Of a stretch of DNA of 64,000 nucleotides, positions 8,034 through 16,693 are shown piece by piece (the first letter of the stretch is position 1; every line of letters starts with the position of its first letter). The DNA lies in the NCBI RefSeq assembly GCF_001428105.1, contig NZ_LMSJ01000025.1, positions 1 through 64,000 on the forward strand. Direction: 5' to 3'. Position numbers and translations under genes: made by a program. The stretch comes from Paenibacillus sp. Soil766 (GTDB lineage: Bacteria > Bacillota > Bacilli > Paenibacillales > NBRC-103111). The notes under the pieces were generated by a model. The model was not told the DNA's origin. It was given only the letters and a program-made list of their open reading frames with translations, and ran no database searches.

Positions 8034-9471
8034 CTCCAACTTCCTTTCCTTCGGCAGGCAGCCGCAAGAAGACCTTCGTCCCTCGGCCAGGATCACTTTG
8101 AATGCGGACGAGATCCTTTTGACCATAAAATAAAGCTAATCGTTTGAACACATTTCGTGTTCCTAAACCTGTGGACTGGCCATTGGCGCGGGTAACCTGA
8201 GGTTCCCCGTCCACATCAAGCAGAGCTTCACGGATCTCTTCGCTCATCCCCACCCCATTGTCGGAGATCGCGACTAGCGTTTCACCGCTCCCTTGTGTAA
8301 TCGTGAGCTGAATGACGGCTCCTTCTTCCATTCCCTCGATCCCGTGTACGAACACATTTTCAAGGATCGGCTGCAGCGTAAGCATCGGTACGGGAACGTC
8401 CAGTCCGCCCTCATCAATCTCCATCACAAACTGAATGCGATTGCGGAACCTAGCTTGCTGTATTGTGAAATACTGTTTGGCATGCTCCACCTCATCTCTA
8501 AGCCGCACAGGACGATCTAGCTTTCGCAAATTATAGCGGAGTAGATTCGACATCGTGACCGTCAAATCACTCGTTTGCTCGGCACCCTCCAGTAGGGCAA
8601 GCTTGGACAACACATTCAAGGAATTGAAGAGAAAGTGAGGGTTCATTTGATTTTGCAACACCTCGAGCTCCATTTCTTTCAACTGCTTGTCCTTCTCCAA
8701 TCCTTCTGTTTCCTTCACAATAAGCGCTTTGAGATTATCCTGCATATGTCCAAAGGCACGTGCTAACACACCAAACTCATGCTCTACAGGCAAATGGGGG
8801 ATTGGCGCATGCAGATCTCCGTTCGACATGTGCTGCGCCACTTGAACCAGCTGGCTAATCGGTCTCGAGATGCCCCATGAGATGCGATAGGCCAGCAAGA
8901 TGCTGATCAAGGTCGTGAGGATGAAAATAACGACACCCCACTGATTCATCTCCTCCGTTTGAACCAGAATTTGCCGATAGAGCGGCTGATAGTAGCTCAA
9001 CTCCAAATCAATCAATTGGTAGCCTTCCTCCTGTATGAATGCCGCCGTCCGCTCTGCCTCTTCATAAAAGGCTGTATAGGCTAACGTATCTGGGCTGCTG
9101 GCTGCTTGGATTACGCCTGCTTCTTGTGCCATGAAGGTGTCAACCGTATGGGTATAGCTGCGGAACGTAAGGTGGTCGGTCGCTGAGAGGGTCTGCTGCG
9201 AAGCTAATTTCTGCTGCAGGGCCTCCAGCCCCTCCTTCTCGCGTATGAAGGCCAACCGGCTGCCTTCGCTTCGGTCCACGATGTAGCCGTTCATGGCACG
9301 GAGATTGTCCTGCGTTTGCCCAGCAATTTGCTTGTATAACAATACCCGATCGAGCATAACATTATAGCTTTCCTGTACGGATCTGCCACTATGGAATATG
9401 AAATACGCCACCGCATTATTCAAAATAAACAGCGCAGGCAGCACGATAAACAACATGCGACGTATGTTCAC
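8008..9471 (-). CDS. YesM/LytS-type sensor histidine kinase
   Basis: A 487-residue membrane kinase. TM1 is at about 5-25, an extracytoplasmic helical sensor at about 26-175, TM2 at about 178-198, then HAMP (about 199-250), a His_kinase domain with the phospho-acceptor in NPHFLFNSLN, and a HATPase_c domain with N-box LQPILENVFVHG, G1 ISDNGVGM and G2 STGLGTRN. This is the partner type of YesN-like regulators. The gene overlaps the binding-protein gene upstream by 4 bp and the regulator gene downstream, so the three are translationally coupled. The extracytoplasmic domain could contact the neighbouring binding protein. Confidence 0.92.
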   Translation of the reverse strand: MNIRRMLFIVLPALFILNNAVAYFIFHSGRSVQESYNVMLDRVLLYKQIAGQTQDNLRAMNGYIVDRSEGSRLAFIREKEGLEALQQKLASQQTLSATDHLTFRSYTHTVDTFMAQEAGVIQAASSPDTLAYTAFYEEAERTAAFIQEEGYQLIDLELSYYQPLYRQILVQTEEMNQWGVVIFILTTLISILLAYRISWGISRPISQLVQVAQHMSNGDLHAPIPHLPVEHEFGVLARAFGHMQDNLKALIVKETEGLEKDKQLKEMELEVLQNQMNPHFLFNSLNVLSKLALLEGAEQTSDLTVTMSNLLRYNLRKLDRPVRLRDEVEHAKQYFTIQQARFRNRIQFVMEIDEGGLDVPVPMLTLQPILENVFVHGIEGMEEGAVIQLTITQGSGETLVAISDNGVGMSEEIREALLDVDGEPQVTRANGQSTGLGTRNVFKRLALFYGQKDLVRIQSDPGRGTKVFLRLPAEGKEVGDVSLTDRR

Positions 9472-10460
9472 GGGGAACTCCTACTCACAGGTGTTAACGT
9501 CGTCGTATCGAGGATGTAGGTACCTGTAACATGTTGTTGAGGTAACGTGTTGCCCAGGAAATGAGAAGCTAGAAGCTGTACAGCTACCGAACCTATTTCA
9601 TGGGGTTGTTGCACGATAGAAGCTTTGATGGCTCCTTGGCTGATCCCCTGCCTTGTCGATGCGATATCATCGAAGCCGAACACGAGTATGCCGTCTCGAT
9701 GCGCTGCTTTCACCCCTTCCGTGATGCCTGCCGCATCTAAGGAGCTGAAACCCACCATCGTCTGAATGGCGGGATATTGCTTGAGCATTGCTTCCGTATG
9801 TTTCGCCGCCTGAATGCGGGATATATTCGATGCCCGGATATCTATAATTTCATAATCAGGCCTGTTCGCAATAGCTGCCCGAAATCCCTCTAAACGCTGC
9901 TGCTGATTCTCCGCCTGCTCACTTCCGATAATGACGCCAATTCGCCCCTTACCGATTGCTGCTCCTGCCACGAGTTCACCCATCCGTCTGCCCGCTTCCC
10001 GATTATCCGTGCCTACATAGGTTAATCTGCGGCTGTCTGGCTCATCCGCATCTAACGTAATCACAGGAATGCCTTGATCGATCGCTTTGCTGATCAACCT
10101 ATCATACTGTGGCTCCTTGATCCCTTGAACAAGCAGAGCATCCGGCTTAGCTGCAATTGACTTCTCCAGCAGGCTCGTTTGCTCAGCTGGATTGATACGG
10201 ATTGGACCCAAGTAATCAATCTTCATACCATGGCTTACTGCGGCTTCACTCGCGCCCTTCTCAACCGTTCGCCAGAATGGGTTGTCTAGCTCTTGCGCGA
10301 TGAGCACAATGTGTTTGAAGGGCTGCTGAGCCTCGCTATGCGGCTCCATCTGTCCCACAAGCTGGCCAATATGCACGGTGGATATGAGAAATTGAAGCAT
10401 CACATAGCAAAAAACAAGAAATAAGCCCAGCAGGCTGAGCGTCCAGCTCCTATTTCGCAT
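9468..10460 (-). CDS. Membrane-anchored sugar-binding protein (periplasmic-binding-protein fold) of a sensing system
   Basis: A 330-residue protein of the RbsB/XylF-like type I binding-protein family. It has an uncleaved-looking N-terminal TM helix (about 9-30) without a lipobox, then two lobes with typical elements (IVLIAQELDNPFW at the start, LVQGI, VITLDADEPDS, YVGTDNREAGRRMGEL, FGFDD). No ABC permease or ATPase is nearby; the gene instead leads directly into a YesM kinase and a YesN regulator. The known precedent is XylFII-LytS-YesN of Clostridium, in which a membrane-bound XylF-like protein presents D-xylose to the kinase. The same role is inferred here. The AGGAGGTGAC ribosome site supports the start. 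Confidence 0.88.
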   Translation of the reverse strand: MRNRSWTLSLLGLFLVFCYVMLQFLISTVHIGQLVGQMEPHSEAQQPFKHIVLIAQELDNPFWRTVEKGASEAAVSHGMKIDYLGPIRINPAEQTSLLEKSIAAKPDALLVQGIKEPQYDRLISKAIDQGIPVITLDADEPDSRRLTYVGTDNREAGRRMGELVAGAAIGKGRIGVIIGSEQAENQQQRLEGFRAAIANRPDYEIIDIRASNISRIQAAKHTEAMLKQYPAIQTMVGFSSLDAAGITEGVKAAHRDGILVFGFDDIASTRQGISQGAIKASIVQQPHEIGSVAVQLLASHFLGNTLPQQHVTGTYILDTTTLTPVSRSSP

Positions 10461-10682
10461 TGTGTTGTGTCACCTCCTGAGCAGCGCATTCATCCGCTAG
10501 GAGGAACGCTTTCTGATTAGTATGAGCCCGGTGGGGCTAGCACATGCAAGGTTTTCCACGCGGATGCGTGGCATCTACTGAAGCCAGTGGTGTGGTCGTG
10601 GGAAAACGAGACCGTCTTATGAAAGCGAAAGCATAGGGAACCAGTGTGCCTGTGGATTTGGCTGCGAGCAGCTAATTGCTGA

Positions 10683-10880
10683 ATAACTGGAAAACCTCCA
10701 TCTATTTTCGCCAATATTACCTCGAATGGATGATTAGATGGATTTCATACAGTAATTCCTCCATATTCGGCCCATTAGCGCAAATGGCATCGGATTAGCT
10801 GTAGGTTTTCCAGTTAAACGCCGAAATCGGCTGAAATCAGCGGAAATAACTGTAGTTTTTCCATTAAGATGCGATGGGGG
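10683..10880. repeat. Dispersed repeat family A, four copies including one inverted
   Basis: Copies at about 10683-10708, 10734-10757 (inverted), 10794-10817 and 10855-10880 follow the pattern TTAACTGTA-n-TTTCCATCTA, with starts 51-61 bp apart. They occupy the gap before the first ABC exporter. I see no gene between 10461 and 11161. Confidence 0.6.
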
Positions 10881-10892
10881 TTTGCGGAGACT

Positions 10893-11048
10893 CTTAGAGA
10901 ATCGACAACATAACCTTAGAGAATCGACAGCCGACCTCAGACACCTCAACGACACCTCAGTGAGTACTAAGAATACTCAGCATATACTCAGAATTCACAG
11001 ACTCCTTAGACTCCTTAGAATCCTTAGAATCCTCGGCATCCTTAGAAA
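10893..11048. repeat. Short direct repeats and a CCTTAGA-type minisatellite
   Basis: CTTAGAGAATCGACA occurs twice, 22 bp apart (10893-10907, 10915-10929). Further right, about 50 bp (11000-11048) consist of degenerate 9-10-bp units built on TCCTTAGA. This looks like non-coding low-complexity DNA; no function is evident. Confidence 0.55.
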
Positions 11049-11161
11049 ACCCGCCCCCGCCTCCTCACCTCCGCATCGAAAGACTTTCGTAAGATTTAGG
11101 AAAGGGTCCTGCATGATGTATCTAGTAAGATAAGCGTATCAAATTAATCGGAGGTACGCAT

Positions 11162-11908
11162 ATGAACCATTTGAACATACAACCCGTTGTCGAAGTACGT
11201 AATCTGACGAAACGGATTCGACATAAGAGCATCGTGGATCAGATTAGTTTTGAGCTTTTCCCCGGCGAGGTATTCGGCTTTCTCGGACCCAATGGCGCCG
11301 GCAAAACGACAACCATTCGCATGATGGTCGGCCTCATCGGCATGAGCGACGGCGATGTCGCGATTAACGGCCACAGCATCCACACAAGCTTCCGGGAAGC
11401 GATTCGGCACGTCGGCGCGATTATCGAGAATCCCGAGCTCTACAAGCATCTCACCGGGATGCAAAATCTAATGCAATTCGCTCGCATGGTCGGGAGTATC
11501 CCACAGAGCCGTATCGATCAGATCGTGCAGCTAGTCGGGCTATCGGCCCGCATTCACGATAAGGTGAAGACGTACTCGCTCGGCATGCGCCAGCGGCTGG
11601 GCATCGCCCAGGCCCTGCTCCATAAGCCCGCTGTACTCATCCTCGATGAGCCGACCAATGGTCTTGACCCGGCGGGCATTCGTGAAATGCGCCAGCTCGT
11701 CCGCCAGCTGGCCGCTGAAGAAGGCCTCGCGGTGATGGTGTCTTCTCATCTACTCGCCGAAATGGAGCTCATGTGCGATCGCTTCGGGGTCGTGATCGAT
11801 GGCCGCCTACGTAGCACCTTCTCGCTTGCAGACTTACAGTCCCAGACGGATACGCTGACACTCGAAGAGAAATATATCAGGCTAACGGAGGTTGCCAACT
11901 ATGCTTAA
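11162..11908 (+). CDS. ABC exporter ATP-binding protein (BcrA-like)
   Basis: A 248-residue ATPase of the DrrA/BcrA group. Walker A is GPNGAGKTT (about 41-49), the signature is YSLGMRQR, Walker B is VLILDEPTNG and the switch His is in VSSHLL. It pairs with the integral membrane gene whose start overlaps this stop by 8 bp. This family powers export of peptide antibiotics or lipid-directed drugs. A two-component system follows, as in bacitracin-type resistance loci, so a cell-envelope stress role is likely but inferred. It is a close paralogue of the ATPase at 24113-25045. The GGAGG upstream of 11162 fixes the start. Confidence 0.92.
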   Translation: MNHLNIQPVVEVRNLTKRIRHKSIVDQISFELFPGEVFGFLGPNGAGKTTTIRMMVGLIGMSDGDVAINGHSIHTSFREAIRHVGAIIENPELYKHLTGMQNLMQFARMVGSIPQSRIDQIVQLVGLSARIHDKVKTYSLGMRQRLGIAQALLHKPAVLILDEPTNGLDPAGIREMRQLVRQLAAEEGLAVMVSSHLLAEMELMCDRFGVVIDGRLRSTFSLADLQSQTDTLTLEEKYIRLTEVANYA

Positions 11909-12695
11909 TTTCACCAAACTCGTGCAAAATGAAGGCATTAAGATCTTCACTAAAATCGGAACCTGGGTGATGATTGCCTTCATTCCGATCCTTGTTATAG
12001 CGGTCGCCCTTCTCTGTAAGTATGCGAACGAAGAGGAGCTTGCTGCGAACAATGTGTGGGAGTTCTTAGATTTATGCCTTTCCGCCATTCCCAATCTCAT
12101 GGATATTGTCACCTTGTTTACGATTATTGTTGCCGCGGGCATCGTAGCCTCCGAGTTCTCTGGCGGTACAATCAAATTACTGCTGATTCGTCCCTTCAGC
12201 CGCTCAACGATCTTATTATCCAAGTTCACGACCGTCCTATTGTTCGGGTTAGGTCTTACACTACTGCTTTTAGTGACCATTATTCTTACAGGTGGCATCT
12301 TTTTCGGATTTAATGGTGCTTCCGAGCTTCATGCCGGGGCTGCTTTCTCGAATGCGGCTTACACCTGGAAAGCTATCGGCTACAGCGGCATCGAATTGAT
12401 CGTCATGGTCACACTTGCCTTCATGTTCTCCTCTGTGTTTCGTGCAAGCTCCATGGCCATCGGGATTTCCTTGTTCTTCTTATTGACAAGCGGGCAATTG
12501 GCCTACGTTCTCAAACAATTTGAATGGTCCAAATTTCTGATTTTCGCCAATACGAATTTGCTGAGTTATGTGGACGGCAGGCCGCTAATGACCAGTATGT
12601 CTTTATCTTTTTCATTGCTAATGTTGGCTTGTTATCAACTGCTATTCCTCGCTCTATCTTGGTATGTGTTCGCAAAGCGTGATGTTTCTATATAA
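11901..12695 (+). CDS. ABC-2 type permease (BcrB-like)
   Basis: A 264-residue membrane protein with about six TM helices, the first near residues 17-40. It carries the sequence GTIKLLLIRPFSRS after TM2, typical of ABC-2 (YhgE/BcrB) permeases, and ends with a KRDVS tail. The ATG at 11901 is chosen over an in-frame TTG at 11892 because GGAG at 11887-11890 would touch the TTG but is 10 bases from the ATG. It is translationally coupled to the ATPase upstream. It resembles the permease at 23176-24129, including the RP.R/K motif and the KRDV ending. Confidence 0.9.
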   Translation: MLNFTKLVQNEGIKIFTKIGTWVMIAFIPILVIAVALLCKYANEEELAANNVWEFLDLCLSAIPNLMDIVTLFTIIVAAGIVASEFSGGTIKLLLIRPFSRSTILLSKFTTVLLFGLGLTLLLLVTIILTGGIFFGFNGASELHAGAAFSNAAYTWKAIGYSGIELIVMVTLAFMFSSVFRASSMAIGISLFFLLTSGQLAYVLKQFEWSKFLIFANTNLLSYVDGRPLMTSMSLSFSLLMLACYQLLFLALSWYVFAKRDVSI

Positions 12696-12704
12696 CCAAT
12701 TCCG

Positions 12705-12734
12705 TTTCAATATGAGCGGACAAAGCGGTATACT
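12705..12734 (+). promoter_or_regulatory. Possible promoter of the OmpR-type two-component system
   Basis: TTTCAA (12705-12710) and TATACT (12729-12734) are separated by 18 bp, about 30 bp upstream of the response-regulator start, which has an AAGGTGG ribosome site. It would allow the regulator to be transcribed independently of the ABC genes before it. Confidence 0.4.
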
Positions 12735-12764
12735 GGAAGCATATGACATAAAGGTGGAAATAAC

Positions 12765-13463
12765 ATGCCTAATCACATTTTGCTTGTAGAAGATGACCCG
12801 GCAATTGCTGAAATGGTCCTGGGCCATTTAACCAAAGAGAGTCTCACTGTTCGACATGCCCCTGATGGGGAGGCGGCGCTGCGGCTCTTTGCCGAGGAAG
12901 CTTTTGATATGATTCTGCTGGATCTGATGCTGCCTGGGGTCGATGGCATGGAGGTGCTGCGCAGGGTGCGTAGCGGAAGTACGGTGCCGGTTCTCATTTT
13001 GTCCGCGAAGGATAGTGATGTTGAGAAAGCATTGGGTCTCGGCTTCGGGGCGGATGATTATTTGGCCAAGCCATTCTCGCTTATTGAGTTGTCGGCACGT
13101 GTAAAAGCGATTTTGCGGCGAGCTTCCCAATATGCCAGTCCTTCTGCACCAGCCGAGCAAGCTCTCTTGCGCATCCACGAGCTGACGCTTCATCCCGATG
13201 AGCATCTCGTGACCAAAAACGACACGCCCCTCAACCTCACGGCGAAGGAGCTCCTTATTTTAAAACTGCTGATGTCTCATCCCAAACGCGCCTTCTCCAA
13301 GGAGCAAATTTATCGTTCGGTATGGAATGACGCTTATTATGACGATGTGAATGCGATTCAGGTCCATATTTCCCGCTTACGGGAGAAGATTGAGGACGAT
13401 CCTGCGCACCCGCGGTACATCAAGACCGTATGGGGGATTGGTTACAAAATGGGGGATTTCTGA
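12765..13463 (+). CDS. OmpR/PhoB-family response regulator
   Basis: A 232-residue cytosolic regulator. The receiver has EDD at 9-11, the phospho-Asp D53 in LLDLMLPG, a Thr/Ser-type switch in ILSAKD and Lys in LAKPFS. The C-terminal winged helix (about 135-230) ends in the expected IKTVWGIGYKM. The kinase gene begins two bases after the stop codon, giving a classical pair. Flanking BcrAB-like exporters on both sides suggest it senses an envelope-acting compound and switches those exporters on. Confidence 0.93.
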   Translation: MPNHILLVEDDPAIAEMVLGHLTKESLTVRHAPDGEAALRLFAEEAFDMILLDLMLPGVDGMEVLRRVRSGSTVPVLILSAKDSDVEKALGLGFGADDYLAKPFSLIELSARVKAILRRASQYASPSAPAEQALLRIHELTLHPDEHLVTKNDTPLNLTAKELLILKLLMSHPKRAFSKEQIYRSVWNDAYYDDVNAIQVHISRLREKIEDDPAHPRYIKTVWGIGYKMGDF

Positions 13464-13464
13464 T

Positions 13465-14400
13465 ATGCATGTCGTGTGGCCCAGCCTGTGTATCTTACTT
13501 GGGATACTTACCTTCGTTCAATGGAAGATCAGAATCGACCAATCGCGTCATCTCCGCTATTTGCAAACGAAGCTAACCGATATTCTCGATCAGGAATCCT
13601 CAGAGAAGGTTCATCTCCATACCGATTCTACCCAGCTCCAACGCTTACTCATTGTCATCAACCGACTCCTCGATGCGAATCGCAAAGTGGAAGCCGACTA
13701 TACCCGTAAGGAGAATGCAATTAGGAAAATGGTTTCCAACATGTCCCATGACTTGAAAACACCGCTTACGGTTGTGCTGGGTCTGACAGAGACCCTTGCA
13801 CATGATCTTACTGCCAACGAAGAGGAGCGGAAGCGACTATCCCTCAAGGTTCATGAGAGAACGCTCGACATCCTGAATCTGACGAATCAGTTTTTCGATC
13901 TGGCACGACTGGAATCCGGCGATCGACCCCTCCCTTTATCCAAAATCAATCTGAGTGAGGCTTGCCGGAACGGCATTCTATTCTACTACGAATTAATTGA
14001 GTCACAAGGTCTCGAGGTTGATGTTGCGATTCCCGAAGAGCCGATCTGTGCCTACGGCAACACAGAAGCGATCGGGCGTGTGCTGCAAAATTTGCTGTCC
14101 AACGCGATACGTTACGGCAAAGATGGCGGCAGGATTGGCATCACACTCCGACAAGAGGCGGACGGCGTCTATATCGACGTGTGGGATCAAGGAAAGGGCA
14201 TTGGCGAGCGAGATCGCCTAAATGTCTTCGAGCGTCTTTACACGCTGGAGGATTCCAGAAACCAGACCTATCAAGGCAGCGGCCTAGGTCTCACGATTAC
14301 GAAGCGGTTAGTAGAACTCATGGAGGGGAGCATTTCCCTGCACAGTATCCCTCATGTGAAGACCGTGTTTACGGTCCGTTTTCCCACAATCCGCTTTTGA
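13465..14400 (+). CDS. Sensor histidine kinase with minimal input region
   Basis: A 311-residue kinase. Only one or two N-terminal TM segments (about 1-20) are visible and there is no sizeable extracytoplasmic domain, as in intramembrane-sensing kinases of antimicrobial-peptide modules. HisKA has MSHDLKTPL; HATPase_c has N-box LQNLLSNAIRYG, G1 VWDQGKGI and G2 SGLGLTI. The ATG at 13465 directly follows the regulator stop; an in-frame opening further upstream lies inside the regulator gene and is rejected. Small kinases of this type often need the partner ABC transporter as the real sensor. Confidence 0.9.
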   Translation: MHVVWPSLCILLGILTFVQWKIRIDQSRHLRYLQTKLTDILDQESSEKVHLHTDSTQLQRLLIVINRLLDANRKVEADYTRKENAIRKMVSNMSHDLKTPLTVVLGLTETLAHDLTANEEERKRLSLKVHERTLDILNLTNQFFDLARLESGDRPLPLSKINLSEACRNGILFYYELIESQGLEVDVAIPEEPICAYGNTEAIGRVLQNLLSNAIRYGKDGGRIGITLRQEADGVYIDVWDQGKGIGERDRLNVFERLYTLEDSRNQTYQGSGLGLTITKRLVELMEGSISLHSIPHVKTVFTVRFPTIRF

Positions 14401-14414
14401 AAGGAACCCATGTG

Positions 14415-15350
14415 ATGAGCCTTATTCTACAAACGAAACAATTGTCTAAAAGGTACAAACAGACCGAAGTTGTCTCCGCTGTCAACATGCACGTTCGCCG
14501 TGGCGAGATCTACGGCTTTCTCGGCCCGAATGGTGCGGGCAAAACAACGGTCATGCGGATGATTACGAATCTCATCACACCAACCAGTGGAGAAATCGAA
14601 TTGTTCGGAGCTCCGCTTACTCCCCACTCTTACGAAACGATGAAACGGATGGGCAGCATTATTGAGTATCCGATCTTCTATGACCATCTGACTGCTCGTG
14701 CTAATCTAGAGCTCCACTGCGAGTATATGGGCTACTACGATACAAAAGCCATACCTGAAACACTAGATCTCGTTGGACTGTCCGACATCGGCAATAAGCC
14801 TGTGAAGGATTTCTCACTGGGAATGAAGCAGCGCCTAGGTATTGGCAGGGCCATCTGCACGAAGCCGGAATTGCTCATCCTCGACGAGCCTGTCAATGGC
14901 ATGGATCCCTCGGGGATTCGTGAAATCCGTGATCTATTTCGCATGTTGAGCAAGGAGTTTGGCATGACCTTGCTTATTTCTAGCCATATTTTACAGGAAA
15001 TTGAGCAATTGGCCGATACGATCGGCGTCATTAATCATGGCAAGCTGCTCGAAGAGGTGTCCATGGAACAGGTTCGCGGGCGGCATAACGAGTATACAGA
15101 GATTGTCGTGACGGATGTGCCGCGGGCTGTGCTTGTACTCGAAGATAAGTTGGCTATCCTGAATTATAAAATTATGGAGCGCAACACCATACGCATCTAT
15201 GATCCGCGTCTTGCACCTGTAGAGCTGAATCGCTTACTTGTGCAGCATGAGATTGGCGTCGAGGCCCTGAACAAAAAGACCCGCTCGCTCGAAGACTACT
15301 TCCTCGGGGTCATCGAAGGAGGCAACCGTGATGCTATGGAAGCTCATTAA
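14415..15350 (+). CDS. ABC exporter ATP-binding protein (BcrA-like, second set)
   Basis: A 311-residue ATPase with Walker A GPNGAGKTT, signature FSLGMKQR, Walker B LLILDEPVNGMDPSG and switch ISSHIL. The C-terminal ~90 residues beyond the nucleotide domain are typical of the BcrA/antibiotic-protection group. The start is placed at the ATG at 14415 (a GTG at 14412 is possible), 15 bp after the kinase stop, with AAGGAA upstream. It overlaps the permease gene that follows, so regulator, kinase, ATPase and permease form one operon. Confidence 0.92.
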   Translation: MSLILQTKQLSKRYKQTEVVSAVNMHVRRGEIYGFLGPNGAGKTTVMRMITNLITPTSGEIELFGAPLTPHSYETMKRMGSIIEYPIFYDHLTARANLELHCEYMGYYDTKAIPETLDLVGLSDIGNKPVKDFSLGMKQRLGIGRAICTKPELLILDEPVNGMDPSGIREIRDLFRMLSKEFGMTLLISSHILQEIEQLADTIGVINHGKLLEEVSMEQVRGRHNEYTEIVVTDVPRAVLVLEDKLAILNYKIMERNTIRIYDPRLAPVELNRLLVQHEIGVEALNKKTRSLEDYFLGVIEGGNRDAMEAH

Positions 15351-16011
15351 GCTGGAACTGAAGAAGACGAAGTGGCGAGGACTTCTACTTTGCGCCGTGA
15401 TCACCAATCTCCTGGTAGCACTATGGGTCGTGAGCAGCGACGTGCCAAATAATGAAGTCAGAAGCTATGATCGAGTCTTCCAGAGCATTATGAACTACTG
15501 CGGGATTACCTTCATCATTTTCTCGTCTGTCCTCATGTCCCGAATGGTTATTGACGAGTATCGGAACAAAACGATTACCCTTCTCTTCGCCTACCCCGTG
15601 CCTCGAAAGATGATCTTCTTGGCCAAATTGATCATTATCGGGGTTTGGACCTTCGTCACAGTGTTACTCAACAATATTTTCGTGGTGATCTCACTCCTGA
15701 TTGCTAATTCACATTACCATTACATTACGGAAACGCTGACCCATGATCGGCTGATCGCAGAAGCGATTCGTATGTTGATCTTCGCCTTCACCTGTGCAAG
15801 TGTATCCTTGATTCCGCTGTACTTCGGTATGTTTCGGAAGACGATGCCGGCTTTGATCGTGAGCGCGTTCGTACTCTCTAACTCTTCGATGGTGATCGTT
15901 AATAACATCACTGTCGAAGATGGATATGGTATCTTTATGACGGCAGCCTTGGTATGCTTCACCATCGGGGTCCTTATGGCCTACGCAGGTGTACGGAGGA
16001 GTCAGTTGTAG
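15331..16011 (+). CDS. ABC-2 family permease of the second exporter
   Basis: A roughly 226-residue membrane protein with about six TM helices and a MLWKLIKLELKK-type amphipathic N-terminus typical of lantibiotic-protection permeases. The text MVIDEYRNKTITLLFAYPVPR after TM2 corresponds to the conserved ABC-2 coupling region. A GTG at 15328 is also possible; GAAGGAGG at 15315-15322 fits both. It overlaps the ATPase gene by 20 bp. A strong terminator follows. Confidence 0.88.
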   Translation: MLWKLIKLELKKTKWRGLLLCAVITNLLVALWVVSSDVPNNEVRSYDRVFQSIMNYCGITFIIFSSVLMSRMVIDEYRNKTITLLFAYPVPRKMIFLAKLIIIGVWTFVTVLLNNIFVVISLLIANSHYHYITETLTHDRLIAEAIRMLIFAFTCASVSLIPLYFGMFRKTMPALIVSAFVLSNSSMVIVNNITVEDGYGIFMTAALVCFTIGVLMAYAGVRRSQL

Positions 16012-16037
16012 GTGGGTATTACAACATTAACGTATAG

Positions 16038-16081
16038 AGTCCGTATCTGAGCGCCCTCGCTTTGATACGGGCTTTTTTTTC
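16038..16081 (+). terminator. Rho-independent terminator of the two-component/exporter operon
   Basis: The stem AGTCCGTATC/GATACGGGCT (one mismatch) is followed by an unbroken run of Ts, 27 bp past the permease stop. Confidence 0.9.
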
Positions 16082-16148
16082 ACTGCATATGAACTGCATG
16101 ATGCCCACCGATCTGCACAAACTAGGACAACCAACCAAATTTATCAGT

Positions 16149-16197
16149 TTGACAGCAATTTGCTATTACTCCTATAATAGTTCGTATACGAATTATT
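16149..16197 (+). promoter_or_regulatory. Promoter with overlapping MarR-type operator
   Basis: TTGACA (16149-16154), an 18-bp spacer and TATAAT (16173-16178) form a near-consensus promoter. A palindrome with core TTCGTATACGAA (16181-16192), extended by AATA and TATT arms with one mismatch to 16176-16197, covers the -10 edge and probable start point. It lies 35 bp upstream of a MarR-family gene, so autorepression is the likely control. Confidence 0.8.
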
Positions 16198-16231
16198 CGC
16201 ACGCGAAATTTAGCCAAGGGAATGAGTTAAC

Positions 16232-16693
16232 ATGGACGATCAGCAGCAACAGCGTACACTCGAAATCATTCGCTCCGCACGAGAGGTCAAACAAGCCTTT
16301 CACCAGGTAATGAGTAAAGCTTACCAGCATTTAAATATCACACCGATTCAATCCTTCGTCCTTCGAAAGCTGAGTGAGAAACCTGGCATCACACTATCGG
16401 AGCTAGCCGAATGCATTCAATTGGGCAAAAGCACGACGAGCGGTATTATCGATCGCATGGTCAGAGATCAACTGGTATCCCGCGAACAATCCAGCGCAGA
16501 TCGCCGGTCGGTCATCCTTAAGTTGTTGGACAAAGGCGAGCTGTTGCTTCAACGTGTGCGAGAAAACCAAGTGGAGCGCATGTCCCCGCTCTTGCAAATG
16601 TCCGATGACGAGATCGACAGTTTGCTTCGTATTCATCAAAAAATTGTGCGCATCCTGCACACACAACTGGAAGGAGATTCTACTTATGAGTGA
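16232..16693 (+). CDS. MarR-family transcriptional repressor
   Basis: A 153-residue dimeric winged-helix regulator. The core is LRKLSEKPGITLSELAECIQLGKSTTSGIIDRM split over residues 47-79 (helix-turn-helix), followed by the wing motif VSREQSSADRRSV with the DxRxxx signature. MarR proteins usually repress adjacent efflux genes and let go of DNA when they bind a drug. The efflux gene starts inside its last codons (8-bp overlap), and a palindromic operator sits on the promoter, so both genes are probably under its control. Confidence 0.93.
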   Translation: MDDQQQQRTLEIIRSAREVKQAFHQVMSKAYQHLNITPIQSFVLRKLSEKPGITLSELAECIQLGKSTTSGIIDRMVRDQLVSREQSSADRRSVILKLLDKGELLLQRVRENQVERMSPLLQMSDDEIDSLLRIHQKIVRILHTQLEGDSTYE

